Shown: positions 23,918 through 32,288 of the stretch, piece by piece | Numbering within the stretch: position 1 is the stretch's first letter | Layout: each line of letters begins with the position of its first letter | Origin: Alteribacillus sp041949975 | GTDB lineage: Bacteria; Bacillota; Bacilli; Bacillales; Marinococcaceae | NCBI RefSeq assembly: GCF_041949975.1 | Contig: NZ_JBHFQG010000035.1 | Location: 1-37,194, forward strand | Direction: 5' to 3' | Length of the DNA: 37,194 bases | Notes under the pieces: generated by a model | Told to the model about the DNA's origin: nothing | What the model saw: the letters and a program-made list of their open reading frames with translations, nothing else | Database searches by the model: none | Program-made: the position numbers and the translations under genes

Positions 23918-24082
23918 TTAAGCTTTTGCTGCTGATAATGTATTATCATATCTATTTAAAAGTTGGTCGAGTTCTTTACTTAAATTCACCACTTCTTCAG
24001 AAAAAAGTGGTTTATTCCAAGCGATATGATTTAATTTTTCTCTTTTCGTTTCAATTTCCCTAAGCAAGGTTTGCTCAGACAT
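23918..24082 (-). CDS. Spo0E-like aspartyl-phosphate phosphatase (small)
   Basis: This 54-aa protein starts 'MSEQTLLREIETKREKLNHI'. Near residues 33-43 it carries 'NLSKELDQLLNRY', a close match to the Spo0E signature S-x-E-L-D-x-L-I-x-x-Y. Members fold as a helical hairpin and dephosphorylate Spo0A~P, delaying sporulation, or act on related response regulators. The size and motif position are typical of the family's short members. The ATG follows 'gggagtg' on the minus strand. It is divergent from sigW. The presence of such a gene supports a spore-forming host. Confidence 0.85.
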   Translation of the reverse strand: MSEQTLLREIETKREKLNHIAWNKPLFSEEVVNLSKELDQLLNRYDNTLSAAKA

Positions 24083-24234
24083 TATTGTTCACTCCCGTAT
24101 GGATGATTATTTAATTTTATTTTTACCCATTTCCAAAGATTTGAAAACACTATTTTTCCATTTTCACAGAATTGTAAATTTATCCCCTATCTGCAAGAAG
24201 AGATGTTATAATTAATTTCGTAGAAAAAAATGTC

Positions 24235-24250
24235 AATCAAACGTTTGATT
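24235..24250. promoter_or_regulatory. Perfect 16-bp palindrome upstream of sigW
   Basis: AATCAAACGTTTGATT is a perfect palindrome about 23 nt after a TATAAT box (24207-24212). It looks like an operator for an unidentified dimeric regulator. No factor can be named. Confidence 0.45.
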
Positions 24251-24254
24251 AATA

Positions 24255-24286
24255 GAATAACTCGAACTAAGAGTTATTCGTTTTTG
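24255..24286 (+). terminator. Terminator-like hairpin in the sigW upstream region
   Basis: GAATAACTC / GAGTTATTC (9 bp, loop gaactaa) is followed by GTTTTTG. No plus-strand gene lies just before it, so it would end a short RNA from the TATAAT at 24207 or block read-through into sigW. Confidence 0.6.
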
Positions 24287-24321
24287 TATGAATGAAAACG
24301 TCCAAAACAATTTTAAAAATA

Positions 24322-24348
24322 TGAAACCTGTGGAGAGGCGAATTCGTA
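24322..24348 (+). promoter_or_regulatory. Sigma-W autoregulatory promoter
   Basis: TGAAAC (24322-24327) and CGTA (24345-24348) are 17 bases apart, matching the ECF sigma-W consensus TGAAAC-N16/17-CGTA. The predicted start is about 25-30 nt before the sigW ATG at 24384. This also argues against any start codon further upstream. Confidence 0.78.
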
Positions 24349-24383
24349 AGGAAGAGACCCGCAAAGTGGGTGGAGGTCTAGAT

Positions 24384-24950
24384 ATGGATGCGGTAGTAGA
24401 ACGGCTGATTAGAGAAATAAAAAGAGAAAAAGATCAGGAAGCATTTGCAGAGCTGGTAGATTTGTATAAAGATAAAGTTTATCAAATTGCTTACCGGATG
24501 ACCGGGAACAGCCACGAAGCGCAGGATATGGCTCAAGAATCATTTTTAAGAGCTTATGCCAACTTAGAAAGTTATGATGAAAAGAGAAAGTTTTCGACGT
24601 GGTTGTTTCGTATTACAACAAATTTATGCATCGACCGTCTGCGTAAAAAAAAGCCTGATTACTCCTTGGACGCTGAGATACAAGGCACAGAAGGGCTGAC
24701 TGGTTATTCCCAAATTGCAGCTTCCGAAAAGCTTCCTGAAGAACAAGTGGTTACATTAGAAATGCAGGAATGGGTGCAGCGGGAAATTTCCTATTTGCCG
24801 CCAAAGTATCGTTCCGCTATTATATTACGATACATAGAAGGTTTGCACATAAAAGAAATTAGTGAAATTTTAGATCTGCCGGAAAACACTGTTAAGACTC
24901 ACATACATAGAGGCCGTGAAGCCTTGCGCAAACGGCTGGGAAATGCGTAA
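24384..24950 (+). CDS. sigW: ECF RNA polymerase sigma factor SigW
   Basis: This 188-aa ECF sigma factor has region 2 'YRMTGNSHEAQDMAQESFLR' and 'RKFSTWLFRITTNLCIDRLR', followed by the linker 'KKKPDYSLDAEIQGTEGLTG' that is very close to B. subtilis SigW. Region 4 contains 'LPENTVKTHIHRGREALRK'. SigW directs the cell-envelope stress response to antibiotics, alkali and membrane damage. The open frame starts 96 nt earlier, but the sigma-W promoter lies inside that extension. ATG 24384 has the strong 'ggtggaggt' site and gives the normal length. rsiW follows by 17 nt. Confidence 0.95.
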   Translation: MDAVVERLIREIKREKDQEAFAELVDLYKDKVYQIAYRMTGNSHEAQDMAQESFLRAYANLESYDEKRKFSTWLFRITTNLCIDRLRKKKPDYSLDAEIQGTEGLTGYSQIAASEKLPEEQVVTLEMQEWVQREISYLPPKYRSAIILRYIEGLHIKEISEILDLPENTVKTHIHRGREALRKRLGNA

Positions 24951-24967
24951 GGAGGGAGGAATAAAGG

Positions 24968-25612
24968 ATGGCATGTGAAAAAAAGTACGAAATACAACTG
25001 CACAAATACTTGGATGGGGAAATGATTGATTCGGAGCGTACCGAGTTTTACCGGCACTTAGAAGCATGTGAGGAGTGTTCGGCCCATTACAAAGAACTGA
25101 AAAAAGCAGTTATGCTTGTACAGAGCTCCTCCCATATTGAAGCGCCTGCTGGCTTTACGGAAGCTGTAAGGAATAACCTTCCTCGTGAAAAGAAACGGAA
25201 GCATTGGAAAAATTGGATGAAACAGCATCCTGTCTTAGTAGCTGCATCATTGTTTGTTTTTTTAATGGCCTCCAGTTTATTATCTGTTTGGAATGAACAA
25301 TCTGGTGAAGGAGTTTCGGTAGTCGGCGGACAAGGTGTAGAGATTGACCGGGAAAACGACACGGTGATTGTTCCAGAAGGAGAAACGGTTGATGGCGATC
25401 TTCTTGTCAAAAACGGAAGCGTCGAGGTGAAAGGGGAAATAACCGGAAATTTAACTGTTATAAATGGAGAACAATATTTAGCTTCAGCTGGCAAGGTTGC
25501 TGGGGAGATTGAACAAGTAGACCAGGCTCTGGAATGGTTTTGGTATCATACAAAACGGATCGTTTCCGATGTCTTCTCTTTTGAAGAGAACAATAAAGAA
25601 GAGCAAAAATAA
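24968..25612 (+). CDS. rsiW: Anti-sigma-W factor RsiW
   Basis: This 214-aa protein has an N-terminal zinc-binding anti-sigma domain with 'HLEACEECSAHY' (His-x3-Cys-x2-Cys), which holds SigW. A single membrane span comes near residues 88-107 ('LVAASLFVFLMASSLLSVW'), then an extracytoplasmic domain. The outer part ends in a short bactofilin-like beta pattern ('DGDLLVKNGSVEVKGEITGN'). Release of SigW in Bacillus needs PrsW (site 1) and RasP (site 2) cleavage of RsiW. The ATG follows 'aaggagggagga'. It forms an operon with sigW and ends in a terminator. Confidence 0.93.
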   Translation: MACEKKYEIQLHKYLDGEMIDSERTEFYRHLEACEECSAHYKELKKAVMLVQSSSHIEAPAGFTEAVRNNLPREKKRKHWKNWMKQHPVLVAASLFVFLMASSLLSVWNEQSGEGVSVVGGQGVEIDRENDTVIVPEGETVDGDLLVKNGSVEVKGEITGNLTVINGEQYLASAGKVAGEIEQVDQALEWFWYHTKRIVSDVFSFEENNKEEQK

Positions 25613-25654
25613 AGGTTTCATATATATTATAAAAGGAAAAATGAAACAAAGCCG

Positions 25655-25690
25655 ATACCCAGGACGTCTAATTCCTGGGTGTTTTTTTTA
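25655..25690 (+). terminator. Terminator of sigW-rsiW
   Basis: ACCCAGGA / TCCTGGGT with a 7-9-nt loop is followed by GTTTTTTT. It lies about 45 nt after the rsiW stop codon. Confidence 0.85.
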
Positions 25691-25813
25691 TAACGGAAGA
25701 AAGTCTTTTTTAAAAATAAGGTTTTCTCTGCATAAATATGAAGATAAATCGAATTTCTATTATTAAAACAGAAAAAGTGTACGTAACCTGTAAGGCGAAT
25801 AGGAAAAGATATA

Positions 25814-25822
25814 TGCTATAAT
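25814..25822 (+). promoter_or_regulatory. Extended -10 promoter of cdaA
   Basis: TGCTATAAT is an extended -10 element (TGN before a perfect TATAAT). No good -35 is visible 17 nt upstream, as is common for extended -10 promoters. The cdaA ATG is 49 nt downstream. Confidence 0.6.
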
Positions 25823-25870
25823 AAATTTATTGTTTTCTTTTTCTTGCAAGAGCTAATTGGAGGAAGAGCG

Positions 25871-26692
25871 ATGTTGCCTGGAGACGACTTTCAATTTTTA
25901 AATATGTTAGGTACAGTTGTAGATATCTCGCTAGTAGCGTATGTTATTTATAAATTGATAACTGTTATTCGCGGAACACGGGCTGTACAGCTTCTAAAGG
26001 GGATAACTGTCATATTAGCTGTTTGGTTTTTAAGCAGCTTCTTTGGACTGCGTACTTTACAGTACATTATGTCCCAGGCCGTTACATACGGGCTTTTAGC
26101 TATTATCATTATTTTTCAGCCGGAACTAAGACGCGCCCTTGAACAGTTAGGAAGAGGCCGGCTATTTGGACGTTCCGCCACCCCGGAAGAAGAAAATTCA
26201 GTTAAAACAGTAGAAGCAATTATGAAATCAGTGAAGTATATGGCAAAACGCCGCATTGGCGCACTGCTGTCCATTGAAAAGGAAACGGGAATGAATGATT
26301 ACGTTGAAACTGGTATACCTATGAATGCTACAGTTACTTCGGAGCTGTTGATTAATACATTTATACCGAATACCCCGCTTCACGATGGAGCAGTTATTAT
26401 GCGAAATAATGAAATTGCAGCTGCAGCGTGCTATCTTCCATTGTCGGAAAACCCTTTTATTTCAAAAGAGCTGGGTACTCGTCATCGCGCCGCTTTAGGA
26501 ATTAGTGAAGTTACCGATTGTTTAACCATTGTAGTCTCAGAGGAAACAGGCAGTATTTCTGCAACCAAGAATGGAGATTTACATAGAGATCTCGATGAAG
26601 ATACTTTACGGGCAATGCTGGAGCGCGAATTAATTGCTGACGTGAAAAACACCTCTGGTCTGTGGCAATGGGGAGGCAAAAAAGATGGATAA
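25871..26692 (+). CDS. cdaA: Diadenylate cyclase CdaA (c-di-AMP synthase)
   Basis: This 273-aa protein has three N-terminal membrane spans (about residues 15-85), then a cytoplasmic DAC domain. The DAC domain shows the catalytic 'DGAVIMRNNEIAAAACYLPL' (DGA motif) and 'GTRHRAALG' (RHR motif). It converts two ATP to cyclic di-AMP, the essential messenger for potassium and osmolyte control. An in-frame ATG lies at 25844. I start at 25871 because 'attggagga' sits just before it and the sequence after it ('MLPGDDFQFLNML') is the usual N-terminus. cdaR overlaps its end by 8 nt, the conserved cdaA-cdaR-glmM arrangement. Confidence 0.95.
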   Translation: MLPGDDFQFLNMLGTVVDISLVAYVIYKLITVIRGTRAVQLLKGITVILAVWFLSSFFGLRTLQYIMSQAVTYGLLAIIIIFQPELRRALEQLGRGRLFGRSATPEEENSVKTVEAIMKSVKYMAKRRIGALLSIEKETGMNDYVETGIPMNATVTSELLINTFIPNTPLHDGAVIMRNNEIAAAACYLPLSENPFISKELGTRHRAALGISEVTDCLTIVVSEETGSISATKNGDLHRDLDEDTLRAMLERELIADVKNTSGLWQWGGKKDG

Positions 26693-27932
26693 GTTATTTA
26701 ATAATCACTGGTTTGTCAAATTTGTCTCCTTGCTGATTGCAGTAATGCTTTATATGATGGTTAATATGAATAATATCAGCAATCAGCCAGGTGTGCTTCC
26801 GGACAATAATGATGAAAGCTCCTATACAATTAACGATGTGGAAGTTAATGCTTATTATGATGATGAAGAATACGCAGTGGCGGAGATGGAAGAAACAGTA
26901 GATGTGGAGCTGAGAGGTCCTCAAACGTCTATCATGCTGTTTCAACTATCAAGGCCGGCATATGAGGTTTATGTCGATCTGGAAGACAAAGGCCCTGGTG
27001 TTCACAATGTCCGGCTGGAATACCGTGATTTCCCTGCTGACCTGGATGTTTCGATCAACCCGCGCTTTACAAGTGTGGAACTTCAGCAGCTGGAAACCGT
27101 GAATTACCCGGTTGAGGTAGACCTGGTTAATGAAGAGGAAGCGGAAGATGGATATACTTTTGGAGGAGCAAGAGTCAATCCTTCTGAAGTAAAAGTGAAA
27201 GCTCCCCAACCTGTCCATGAACAAATCGAAACCTTAAAAGCTTTTGCAGACGTCGATGGGGCGGATGGAAGAATTGAATCAGAGTCTGAGGTAATCGCAT
27301 ATGACCAAAATGGAAATGAACTGGATGTTCCAATTGAGCCGGAAACAGTAGATATAGAAGTACCTGTTACAAGTCCTTTCCGAAAGGTTCCTATAAATTT
27401 ATCGAGGGAAGGGACGCTTCCAGATGATTTGAGTATTGAATCGCTAAACATGGAACCGACTGAAGTGACCATTTTTGGCCCGCTGTCGCAAATAGAAGAC
27501 ATAAATACAGTTGAGGCTGTTTTGGACTTATCCGAAATCGAGGATGACGGGGTAATTGAATTAGATTTAATAGCTCCTGAAGGAATAGAGAGAGTAAAAC
27601 CAGAAAAAGTAGATGTTGAAGTGGAAATTGGAGAACAAGAAGAAACGGCGTTTGAAGATATTCCGATTGAAATTGAGAACATTCCAGAGCATTATTCACT
27701 TGAAATTATCGAGCCTGCACAAGGGTATACAGACGTGACCATTTATGGTTCCTCTTCTGTATTAAATGATTTAAATCAAGAAGACATTTCTTTAACTGCT
27801 GACTGGGAGGACCGAGAGGAAGGAGGCAGTCCCCAAAAGCTGCCTGTACAAACCTCGGGTCCTTCTGAGATAAAGGTCGAACCTGATATAGATGAAATTG
27901 AAGTAGAATGGACAGAAGAAGCTGAGGGGTGA
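26685..27932 (+). CDS. cdaR: CdaA regulator CdaR (YbbR-domain protein)
   Basis: This 415-aa protein has one N-terminal membrane span ('VKFVSLLIAVMLYMMVNM') and a long extracytoplasmic part made of successive YbbR repeats. Repeat-type beta phrases such as 'PTEVTIFGPLSQIEDIN' and 'YTDVTIYGSSSVLNDLN' recur. CdaR binds CdaA in the membrane and tunes its activity. The outer part is strikingly rich in Asp and Glu, as expected for an extracytoplasmic protein of a salt- or alkali-adapted bacterium. It overlaps cdaA by 8 nt and precedes glmM by 84 nt. Confidence 0.92.
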   Translation: MDKLFNNHWFVKFVSLLIAVMLYMMVNMNNISNQPGVLPDNNDESSYTINDVEVNAYYDDEEYAVAEMEETVDVELRGPQTSIMLFQLSRPAYEVYVDLEDKGPGVHNVRLEYRDFPADLDVSINPRFTSVELQQLETVNYPVEVDLVNEEEAEDGYTFGGARVNPSEVKVKAPQPVHEQIETLKAFADVDGADGRIESESEVIAYDQNGNELDVPIEPETVDIEVPVTSPFRKVPINLSREGTLPDDLSIESLNMEPTEVTIFGPLSQIEDINTVEAVLDLSEIEDDGVIELDLIAPEGIERVKPEKVDVEVEIGEQEETAFEDIPIEIENIPEHYSLEIIEPAQGYTDVTIYGSSSVLNDLNQEDISLTADWEDREEGGSPQKLPVQTSGPSEIKVEPDIDEIEVEWTEEAEG

Positions 27933-28016
27933 CTTCTCCATTGGAGAAGCAATTCCTAATAGGCCTGAAATCTGCTATAGCCAGTACATCTTGTTGAACT
28001 GAAGGAGAGATGGAGT

Positions 28017-29369
28017 ATGGGTAAGTATTTTGGAACGGACGGAGTGCGAGGTATAGCTAACACTGAACTGACGCCTGAGTTAGCGTTTCGTCTTGGCCGT
28101 GCAGGAGGATATGTCCTGACAAAGGATGCAGAACATCCAAAAATTCTAATTGGACGGGACACAAGAATTTCAGGAGAAATGCTGGAAGGAGCACTTATTT
28201 CCGGGCTATTATCCATGGGGGTAGAAGTAATGCGTCTTGGTGTTATTTCAACGCCAGGTGTGTCTTACCTTACAAAAGCTGTTAGCGCACAAGCTGGTGT
28301 AATGATTTCAGCTTCCCACAATCCGGTGGAAGATAACGGAATTAAGTTTTTTGGTTCAGATGGTTTTAAGTTATCAGAGGACCAGGAAAGTGAAATTGAA
28401 AGTTTATTGGATGGAGATGACTCATTACCTCGTCCAACCGGAAAAGACGTTGGAATAGTTAATGACTATTTTGAAGGCGGCCAAAAATACCTGCAATTTT
28501 TAAAGCAAACGGTTAATGAAGATTTTTCTGGACTTCATATTGCTCTTGATTGCGCACATGGTGCAGCCTCATCGCTTGCTCCGCACCTATTCGCTGATTT
28601 AGACGCCGATATTTCTACTATCGGCAACAATCCGGACGGTGTTAATATTAATGACGGAGTTGGATCGACTAATCCTGAGAAACTTGCTGCTTTTGTGAAA
28701 GAAAAAGGCGCTGATGTAGGACTGGCCTTCGACGGAGATGCTGATCGATTGATTGCTGTAGATGAGAAAGGTCAGTATGTAGATGGCGACAAAATTATGT
28801 ATATTTGTGCTAAGTATTTAAAACAGGAAGCTATGCTTTCTCACAACACCGTAGTAACTACTGTTATGAGTAATCTGGGGCTCTACAAAGCTCTCGAGAA
28901 ACTTGGTATTGCAACGAAAAAAACAGCAGTAGGCGACCGATACGTAATGGAAGAAATGCGCCAGGGCGGATATAGTCTAGGAGGAGAACAATCCGGACAT
29001 ATTATCTTTCTTGACCACGTAAAAACGGGAGACGGGATGCTTACGGCCCTGCAGCTGGTGGATATTATTCAAGCTTCTGGGAAACCGCTATCTGAGCTTG
29101 CAGGAGAGATGGAAAAATTCCCGCAAAAACTCGTTAATGTACGAGTGACAGACAAATATGAAGTTAGCTCCAACCCTTATGTCAAAGAGGCGATAGAAAG
29201 AGTAGAAGCAGATATGGGAGGTAACGGGCGTATACTAGTGCGTCCTTCGGGTACAGAACCCTTAGTTCGCGTTATGGCAGAAGCAGAAACAGAAATCCTT
29301 TGTGATAAATATGTAGAAGAAATTGCTTCTGTGGTGGAAAAACATATGGGTCAAAAAGAAGAAGCATAA
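28017..29369 (+). CDS. glmM: Phosphoglucosamine mutase
   Basis: This 450-aa protein begins 'MGKYFGTDGVRGIANTELTP'. It carries the phosphorylated serine (Ser100) in 'ISASHNP', the metal-binding loop 'FDGDADR' near 239-244, the sugar-binding 'GGEQSGHI', and the phosphate-binding 'RPSGTEPLVRVM'. It converts glucosamine-6-phosphate to glucosamine-1-phosphate for UDP-GlcNAc and peptidoglycan synthesis. In Bacillus, GlmM also binds and inhibits CdaA, which fits this operon. The start follows 'gaaggagagatggagt'. glmS lies downstream behind its own promoter. Confidence 0.96.
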   Translation: MGKYFGTDGVRGIANTELTPELAFRLGRAGGYVLTKDAEHPKILIGRDTRISGEMLEGALISGLLSMGVEVMRLGVISTPGVSYLTKAVSAQAGVMISASHNPVEDNGIKFFGSDGFKLSEDQESEIESLLDGDDSLPRPTGKDVGIVNDYFEGGQKYLQFLKQTVNEDFSGLHIALDCAHGAASSLAPHLFADLDADISTIGNNPDGVNINDGVGSTNPEKLAAFVKEKGADVGLAFDGDADRLIAVDEKGQYVDGDKIMYICAKYLKQEAMLSHNTVVTTVMSNLGLYKALEKLGIATKKTAVGDRYVMEEMRQGGYSLGGEQSGHIIFLDHVKTGDGMLTALQLVDIIQASGKPLSELAGEMEKFPQKLVNVRVTDKYEVSSNPYVKEAIERVEADMGGNGRILVRPSGTEPLVRVMAEAETEILCDKYVEEIASVVEKHMGQKEEA

Positions 29370-29378
29370 ATAATAAGA

Positions 29379-29407
29379 CACAGCCTGCACAAACTACGCG
29401 GGCTGTG
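29379..29407 (+). terminator. Weak hairpin after glmM
   Basis: CACAGCCTGC can pair with GCGGGCTGTG (one G-T) across an 8-9-nt loop. No T-tract follows, so it may be a processing or stabilising hairpin and not a true terminator. The rest of 29410-29599 shows no gene. Confidence 0.4.
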
Positions 29408-29599
29408 CATAGCTTATTAATGTACGGTTTAAAAGATAAAACTGCGCCCTTTTTATGTCTCATGTCAGTCAGGCGTTTGATTGGGTAATAAATGGGGTAA
29501 GGTCTCTGCAGGCTTTCTTTACGGTTAATTGTTTTTATACTGGTAGGCGTTTTTATGCAGCTTCCTTTACAATAAGGACGGATGTTCTAATGAAATTAT

Positions 29600-29628
29600 T
29601 TGAATAAGTCAACAGCCTGTAGTAAGAT
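29600..29628 (+). promoter_or_regulatory. SigA-type promoter of glmS
   Basis: TTGAAT (29600-29605) and TAAGAT (29623-29628) are separated by 17 bases. The predicted start lies about 50 nt before the ribozyme cleavage site. Confidence 0.55.
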
Positions 29629-29679
29629 GGATCAAGATTTTAAGGTAAAGACAAGGGGGATAGCCACAACTTCATAATC

Positions 29680-29835
29680 AAAAGCGCCCGGACTGCTCTC
29701 GACCGGACGAAACGAAAGAGCAGTTGACGAGGAGGAGGTTCATCGATTGATCGGCGGATGCCTCCCGGTTGCACGTCACAACCGCAAATTCAGGTTGAAA
29801 CCATAGAGGTGACTCTGTGAACAAAAACCTGGATA
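29680..29835 (+). ncRNA. glmS ribozyme-riboswitch
   Basis: The cleavage-site sequence 'aaagcgccc' places the scissile bond before G29684. The catalytic core follows with 'gacgaggaggaggttcatcg' and 'cggcggatgcctcccgg', then a P4-type helix ('aggttgaaacc ... aacct'). These are hallmarks of the GlcN6P-activated self-cleaving ribozyme found before glmS in Gram-positive bacteria. Cleavage exposes a 5'-OH that targets the mRNA for RNase J1 decay when GlcN6P is plentiful. The 3' boundary is approximate. Confidence 0.93.
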
Positions 29836-29877
29836 ATGACGAGATCATATATAAACAGCTGATTAATAAAGAGAAGA

Positions 29878-29907
29878 GCGGGGCGTGGTATGCCCCGCAG
29901 CATACCA
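29878..29907 (+). promoter_or_regulatory. Overlapping alternative hairpins between ribozyme and glmS start
   Basis: GCGGGGC (29878-29884) pairs perfectly with GCCCCGC (29892-29898). TGGTATG (29886-29892) can instead pair with CATACCA (29901-29907). The two share bases and exclude each other. They lie about 12-40 nt before the glmS ribosome-binding site (gaggaggt). Confidence 0.45.
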
Positions 29908-29934
29908 TGGCTCCGCCGAGGAGGTCATGACAGT

Positions 29935-31737
29935 ATGTGTGGAATTGTAGGATATATCGGAGGAGAACAAGCAAAAGATATACTCATTAAAGGATTGCAT
30001 AAACTCGAATATCGCGGCTATGACTCAGCAGGCATCGCCCTTGTGGATGAAAATGGAATTAATTTGTATAAAGAAAAGGGACGAATTTCCGAATTAGAAA
30101 AAACAATTGGAAAAGAAGCAGCCGGAACAACGGGTATTGGTCACACGCGCTGGGCAACTCACGGTGCACCAAGTAAAGAAAATGCCCATCCGCATCAAAG
30201 TGCGAGCAAGCGTTTTACGCTCGTTCATAACGGTGTGATTGAAAATTACCAGCAGCTCAAACGTGATTATTTGCAAAATGTTGAGCTTTTAAGTGAAACA
30301 GATACCGAAGTAATTGTTCAGCTCATTGAAACATTTGTAGAAAAAGGGGAAAGCACGGAAGATGCATTCCGCCGCACACTTTCTATGTTACACGGTTCTT
30401 ATGCCATCGCTTTGGTAGATAATCAGAACAACAAAACGATATATGTCGGAAAAAACAAAAGCCCTCTTCTTGTAGGTCTCGGTGATGGAGTGAATGTAGT
30501 AGCATCCGATGCAATGGCAATGCTTCATATTACAAAAGAGTTCATTGAAATCATGGACCAGGAAGTGGTCATTGTTAAAAAAGACAGTGTCGAGGTAAAA
30601 ACACTCGATGGCTCTAAGGTAGAACGACAGTCGTTTACGACGGATATCGATGAAAGCGATACAGAAAAAGGCACATACAACCATTTTATGCTAAAAGAAA
30701 TCGATGAGCAGCCGTTTGTCATCCGTAATATCATCCAGAAATATCAAAACGAGAACGGTGATATTAAGCTTGATGAAGATATTCGTAAAGCAATCAATGA
30801 AGCAGACCGCGTCTATGTTATTGCTGCCGGAACCAGCTATCATGCAGGTCTTGTCGGTAAGGAACTTATGGAAAAGGTAGCAAAAAAACCTGTAGAAGTT
30901 CACATAGCCAGCGAATTTTTATATAATGAGCCGATGCTTTCCGAAAAACCGCTCTTTATCTTTATTTCACAAAGCGGCGAAACCGCAGATTGCCGCGGTG
31001 TATTAGTAAACGTGAAAAAACAAGGCCACAAAGCCTTAACTATTACTAACGTGCCTGGTTCCACTTTATCACGTGAAGCAGATTTTACTCTTCATACGTA
31101 CGCTGGACCCGAAATTGCAGTGGCGTCCACCAAAGCATATACAGCTCAAATGGCGGTGTTTTCTATCCTAGCCATGGATAGCTCCCGTGCTCAAGGGATA
31201 GACACAGACTTTGACGCCATTCAGCAACTTGGCTTAATTGCAAATGCAATGGAAGCACTATGCGACCAAAAAGATAAAATGGAACAAATTGCACGTGATT
31301 ATATGTTTGAAACGAGAAATTGTTTCTTTATTGGCCGTGCGATTGATTACCATGTAGTGCAAGAAGGTGCCCTAAAGTTAAAAGAAATTTCTTATATCCA
31401 AGCAGAAGGCTTTGCCGGCGGGGAACTGAAGCATGGAACCATTGCTTTAATTGAAGAAGGGACTCCAGTCGTAGCAGTAACCACTCAAAAGCATGTGAAC
31501 CTAAATATTCGAGGAAATGTTCAAGAAGTGGTTGCCCGTGGAGCGAATGCGTGCATTATAAGCACGGAGTCAACGAAAGAAGAAGGCGATCAAATCGTAC
31601 TGCCAGATATCCACGAGCTCATGACTCCGCTTGTTTCCGTAGTACCGCTTCAGCTTATTGCTTATTACGCAGCGCTGCATAGAGGCTGCGACGTGGATAA
31701 ACCTAGAAATCTAGCGAAAAGCGTCACTGTTGAATAA
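29935..31737 (+). CDS. glmS: Glutamine--fructose-6-phosphate aminotransferase (isomerizing)
   Basis: This 600-aa protein has an N-terminal glutaminase domain starting 'MCGIVGYIGGEQAKDILIKG'. The Cys after Met becomes the N-terminal nucleophile, which fixes the start at ATG 29935; a longer open frame from 29890 would block the active site. Two SIS domains follow ('AAGTSYHAGLVGKELMEK', 'SQSGETADCRG', 'EGFAGGELKHG'), and it ends with the family C-terminus 'DKPRNLAKSVTVE'. It makes glucosamine-6-phosphate from fructose-6-phosphate and glutamine, the first step to UDP-GlcNAc. Expression is controlled by the ribozyme in its leader. Confidence 0.97.
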   Translation: MCGIVGYIGGEQAKDILIKGLHKLEYRGYDSAGIALVDENGINLYKEKGRISELEKTIGKEAAGTTGIGHTRWATHGAPSKENAHPHQSASKRFTLVHNGVIENYQQLKRDYLQNVELLSETDTEVIVQLIETFVEKGESTEDAFRRTLSMLHGSYAIALVDNQNNKTIYVGKNKSPLLVGLGDGVNVVASDAMAMLHITKEFIEIMDQEVVIVKKDSVEVKTLDGSKVERQSFTTDIDESDTEKGTYNHFMLKEIDEQPFVIRNIIQKYQNENGDIKLDEDIRKAINEADRVYVIAAGTSYHAGLVGKELMEKVAKKPVEVHIASEFLYNEPMLSEKPLFIFISQSGETADCRGVLVNVKKQGHKALTITNVPGSTLSREADFTLHTYAGPEIAVASTKAYTAQMAVFSILAMDSSRAQGIDTDFDAIQQLGLIANAMEALCDQKDKMEQIARDYMFETRNCFFIGRAIDYHVVQEGALKLKEISYIQAEGFAGGELKHGTIALIEEGTPVVAVTTQKHVNLNIRGNVQEVVARGANACIISTESTKEEGDQIVLPDIHELMTPLVSVVPLQLIAYYAALHRGCDVDKPRNLAKSVTVE

Positions 31738-31807
31738 ATGAAAATAACTTTGTCCTTGTATTGTGAGTTACTAGTTAACTATGTATTTACAATAAAATGA
31801 AGGTTTT

Positions 31808-31846
31808 TTAAACCCTAACGTGCAGGATCTTACGTTAGGGTTTTTA
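31808..31846 (+). terminator. Terminator of glmS
   Basis: AAACCCTAACGT / ACGTTAGGGTTT (12 bp) is followed by a TTTTT tract, about 75 nt after the glmS stop codon. Confidence 0.9.
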
Positions 31847-31849
31847 TAA

Positions 31850-32288
31850 TGATTGGATTTAACATTTTGATGTATGAAAACAGTTACAAGCACAGCCCTT
31901 TTATTCTATAGTAGAGCCAATTTGTTGTAAAATGGATTGTAATGAACACCATTTAATTGGGAGACTGAAACATAATCGTTGAAATGCAGTTCTCCTAAAT
32001 AGATCTCTGACACCTGTCCCGAACCTTTTGGTAGTTCCCTACGGTTGATCAACTTTAAATCTATTCAACCAAAAAAATAATAAAATAAGATAAAACGAAC
32101 AAATTGTTATAAGTGGACAATTATAAGAGGTACAAAGAGTATATGGGAGAAAAACATCCATGACGCACGCTTACATACTATTTTCATAAATAGATAGATA
32201 TGTGTTATTCTAATTTTGTTCACAACGGGCGACTTTTGTAAGAGACAAAAGTCATTAAAAATCAAATATGTAGAGAAGAGGTGTTGGG
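31850..32288. other. Intergenic region before the SulP gene; no gene seen
   Basis: About 440 AT-rich bases hold no credible gene. Visible structure consists of the inverted repeat AATGT-type pair AATTGT (32102-32107) / ACAATT (32117-32122), and a perfect 9-bp hairpin GACTTTTGT-aagag-ACAAAAGTC (32231-32253) about 36 nt before the SulP start codon. The hairpin has no T-tract, so it could be an mRNA leader stem. I cannot name a promoter with confidence. Confidence 0.4.

Noticed and set aside
24288..24383. Upstream start for SigW giving a 32-residue N-terminal extension
   Set aside because: The sigma-W promoter lies inside this stretch, and ATG 24384 has a strong ribosome-binding site and gives the family length.
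27104..27682. 192-codon minus-strand frame rich in Ser/Thr
   Set aside because: It is antisense to cdaR; the Ser/Thr richness mirrors the Asp/Glu codons of CdaR on the other strand.
29890..29934. Upstream start for GlmS
   Set aside because: The glutaminase nucleophile must be the Cys right after the initiator Met, so only ATG 29935 is compatible with function.
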